A DNA stretch of 64,000 nt, from NCBI GenBank assembly GCA_965153455.1, contig OZ234498.1, forward strand, positions 19,902,001 to 19,966,000, in the 5' to 3' direction. How positions within the stretch are numbered: the first letter of the stretch is position 1; each line of letters begins with the position of its first letter. The translations under genes and the position numbers were made by a program. Below the pieces are notes generated by a model. The model worked only from the letters and a program-made list of their open reading frames with translations, ran no database searches and was not told the origin of the DNA. Below are positions 60,884 through 64,000 of the stretch, piece by piece. The DNA is from Sphagnum compactum. Its lineage: Eukaryota; Bryophyta; Sphagnopsida; Sphagnales.

Positions 60884-62529
60884 GGAATGATAATAGCTTT
60901 GCTAGAAATAGTTGTAGCCCCAAGACTCAACAATAGTGGCAACATCATGGGCATGATAGACAACATTCACAACAACATAGTTAATAACAAAGGCATCATC
61001 AACATCTCCATCAACAGTGTTTCCATCATGTCCATTTGTAATGGATTCTGGACATCTTGTAGGTGGGTTTGACATTTGTATGCAAGTTCAACCAAAGAAA
61101 AGTTAGAAATGGGAATTTTTAAAAAAAAGCAAGTTGAAAACCTATTAAAAATAAATGGAAAACATTACCTTGGTTCTTTTGTAGGCAACTTGTCTCTTCA
61201 CTACATGCCTCTTCATAGTGTAACAAGTGACTAAATCATAGTTCACCACTAATAATCTGCTACATTATTCTATCACAAAGGTCTTTATCAACTTGTTATA
61301 CCTACATGTGGCACAACAAACCACACAAAAAATTCAAAATCAAAATGAAAACAAAACAACATCGATAATTAGTCACAGTTGGTTGCATCCAATTGGAAAC
61401 ACAATAAACCATACATAATATGAAGATCTCCATTTACGCTTAGGTGTAAAAACATGGGATGTGGCCCAACTTGGTCAATAGGCCAGATAGTAAGATGATG
61501 GCAAGAAATTTGCTTCTAAGTTTCAATAACATCAACAACTAAACAATCCATAGCAGGGCGATGTTAATGTACAAAACAATGAGTGACATCTATCTACAAG
61601 TTCTTGGAAACCCCTTGGCAAAATCTTAGAATGACATAGTAGGCAAAGAAAGTAATCAAAATTCATCAAAATCCACATTGCCGAGTTCAAAACACCCTCT
61701 TATAAAAAAAAAATGCATCCAAAATTATTCCAATACGAGATTTAGGCTAGATGGAAATGTGGGTTGAATTTTTGTTAAAGTTAACATCTTGCGCTCCTCT
61801 TCAATGGATAACACATTAGCTTTGTTCACAAATTTTCCAAGACCAACTGTTGATGCTCGGAGGGCTATGGTTAATTATAACACGCGTAAAAGGACAAGGT
61901 TGTGAACAAGGAAGGATGTTGTTGTTTAGATCAAACAAGGGCATGATAGAATTGGGTTGAACAAGAGGGTTTTGGGATTAAGGGAATTAGTTGGTTAGCG
62001 AGATGAATTTGTGATTGCAGGGAAATACATACAAAGGGGTAGAATGGGTGATTATTTAATTGTGACACCTCTTGGATGTTCTTCAAGGGGCATGGGGAGT
62101 GATTCAGGGTAAGATGTTAGGGATGTGTTAATTTTGTGCCAACACCAACTTGGTTGTTCATTCACTAGGCAACCTAACCAGGCGCCTTGGCTAAATTGGA
62201 CCCAAGTTCAAGGCTTAAATGCCTTGCTCCTAAGGTTTTACCTACCCACAATTTTACCCTTCGTTAAAAAAGGAGGCATGAGGTTTGAACAACGAACCTT
62301 CCCAATTGTATGGGCTCAACTCATAGGCGGCCTTTTTGCAATTGAAATTGTGACATCCCAAGGATATTAAGTTATGTTGGGATGCAATCGTGACCATTTG
62401 TTTGAAGGCATCTTGAGATTTTTTCTTTGATTGTTAAGACAAGAAGGCCTTATTGTTAAGGCATTATGCTTTGTACCTTGGGTTCAACCTTTGATTCCTA
62501 GGGTTTAATGCCCTAACAATCATTCAAAG

Positions 62530-62980
62530 AAAATTCGTAATTTGGAAGGCACCTTATGTATTTGAAAATGCATATTGGAAAAGAAAAAGGAGCTTACAAC
62601 TACTCCCTGATAATGGGAAGGAAATCATGCCTACTATTGTACCCTAGGGGTCAACTTTGACATTGACAAAATGATTTGTTTTTCATTTTTTAAGTTTGAA
62701 ATTATTGAATTTTCCATTATTTATTATGATATTGTCACATAAGGAGTGAAAATATTCAAAGTGTTACCTATTATAATTATGATGATTTTCAACATGTCAA
62801 CTTCATATTTTCACAAAAATTCATTTCAATGTTTTGAGGATTATTTAATGACAAAATTGACCTTAGGGTAAGGTAGTAGGTGTTTGCTCCCTCTCTCTTT
62901 TAAGGAGTGAGCAGAAGAACCTTCCTCTTGTATGGCTTGTAATTTACACATGTTAGGTTCATGATAATATTCACCTTATG
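62530..62980. repeat. dispersed repeat family A, copy 3, interrupted by a MITE
   Basis: Left part (GGCACCTTATGTATTTG ... GAAATCATG) and right part (GGAGTGAGCAGAAGAACC ... GTTCATGATAATATTCA) match the uninterrupted copy at 3200-3400. The extra ~250 bp between them is the MITE. Confidence 0.55.
62630..62880 (+). mobile_element. MITE, ~250 bp, copy 2
   Basis: The ends CCTACTATTGTACCCTAGGG and, reversed, CCTACTACCTTACCCTAAGG are terminal inverted repeats. The body is AT-rich and non-coding. It aligns in reverse with 28373-28632. The insertion site is a CCTACT..TAGG word that is uninterrupted in the 3.2-kb family A copy. Confidence 0.65.
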
Positions 62981-64000
62981 TTGTGTCTTATGATGGGTAA
63001 AGGCCACAAATCAAGGGCAATTCCCAAAACAAGGGGCCTAGGATAAAGCCATACTAAACAAAAGGTCTTTCAAGCTAAATCATTGTGCAAATGATGATGT
63101 AGGAATAGAGTTTGCTGGAGTTGAAAACCTTTTCCAAAGGTGGAATTGAACCGAACTACATAGATATCATTTTGGTGACAAAAACATGTGCTTCTTGTGA
63201 AGTCTTATGTGTCAAAGGAAAATCCTCTCACTTATATCACCCTTGAACATGGCTAGATGTTGGCCAATTTTTATTCTTTCACTAGTTTCAAATCCTCTTC
63301 ACACTTGTTTTTTTGTCCTGGATGCATGCCATAATCTTGGTTACCGTTCTTGAATGATGATCACCTTTGAAGTGGTTTTGCTTCAAGGGCTTCCAGCTTG
63401 CATTTTGGGTATAATTATGAAATAGTTCTAGGCACCAGACTAATGTGTGTCAATGGTATTGTCCAAACATGGGTGTCAGTGGTGTTGTCAAAGAATTTGT
63501 TTTATAGATTATTAGTTTCAAGGTTAGCTTTATTGAAATGAAGTACCCCCAATTTTTCGTAGGTGATTTGACATGGGGATCTCATAGCCATTTCATTGAA
63601 GTTAGGTCCACAATAGGGGGACCCATTGGGAGGAACGTTGTTTGTTCTAACTCACTTTCGCGCTTGTCACCTTACAATAACAACCCACCTTACAATAACA
63701 ACCCACCTTACTTATGTTTTCCCTTCGTTGGTGGATGATATGCTTATAGTAGGTTTTGCATCAAATGTGGTTATTATTTTTTTTATGATTGCAGTAAGAG
63801 TTTTCAACATTAGGGCTTTCAGTGCAACCAACAAAGTGTGTAGCTTGGTTTCCATACAGGTTGGACTGCTATATATCACTTCCTTTTGGTTTTCTTACTC
63901 CTAACTCGAGTTTTCGTATTTTGGGCACATTATTGGGATCCAAATCATTTGTTGAATCATTTGTGGCTACAATTTTTCATGAAGATCTTGGGACAATATT

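Larger units (their letters stand above)
60884..64000. other. intergenic, no gene
   Basis: No coding sequence with a recognisable family is present. Within it are a family A repeat (62530-62980) split by a MITE (62630-62880), and a short tandem of ACCTTACAATAACAACCC at about 63670-63710. Confidence 0.45.

Noticed and set aside
1-64000. tRNA, rRNA and CRISPR arrays
   Set aside because: No cloverleaf tRNA, rRNA core sequence or regularly spaced identical repeats with unique spacers were seen. The tandem repeats present have no spacers.

Overview
This is plant nuclear DNA: AT-rich, intron-containing and dominated by transposable elements. Gene families, GT-AG introns, a telo-box and plant-type chromovirus, hAT and CACTA elements all point to a land plant. 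Four introns inside the conserved part of a LISCL-type GRAS gene, a region that is normally intronless in flowering plants, lean towards a non-flowering plant such as a fern, lycophyte or gymnosperm. That lineage call is an inference of low certainty.

Three ordinary host genes are supported, all on the minus strand. (1) 5669-6308 is a two-exon gene for an 81-aa CX9C protein resembling plant mitoribosomal protein mS37/MRP10, with a telo-box and a CT/AG inverted repeat just upstream. (2) 18239-22368 is a five-exon gene for a 775-aa GRAS transcription regulator of the LISCL (SCL9/14/33) group. (3) 40538-45100 is a nine-exon gene for a 419-aa equilibrative nucleoside transporter whose first intron carries a ~317-bp tandem array. 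These are unrelated genes separated by repeats and do not form a pathway.

The rest is mobile or repetitive. At 8590-16775 a decayed minus-strand hAT transposase gene (zinc finger 862-like) is split by a Ty3/Gypsy chromovirus at 9400-15819. The chromovirus has an 820-bp 5' LTR, an initiator-Met primer-binding site, broken gag-pol and a truncated 3' LTR. A much older, C/G-depleted LTR of the same family lies at about 33440-34160. A second hAT relic (BED finger plus DUF659) lies at 50000-51530.

The most interesting object is a CACTA (En/Spm) element at 52171-60880. It is bounded by CACTA termini and a 3-bp duplication GAA. It carries three genes: a divergent minus-strand coiled-coil/acidic protein (candidate TnpA-like factor), a plus-strand SET-domain protein, and a TNP2-type transposase. 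Clusters of a TCGCAAA/TTTGCGA motif occur at both ends, in an intron and in the central divergent promoter. A SET (histone methyltransferase-like) gene inside a DNA transposon is unusual.

Remaining intergenic DNA (roughly 1-5.0, 6.4-8.6, 16.8-18.2, 22.4-40.5, 45.1-50 and 60.9-64 kb) shows no convincing gene. It holds dispersed repeat families, a ~250-bp MITE family, minisatellites and microsatellites.
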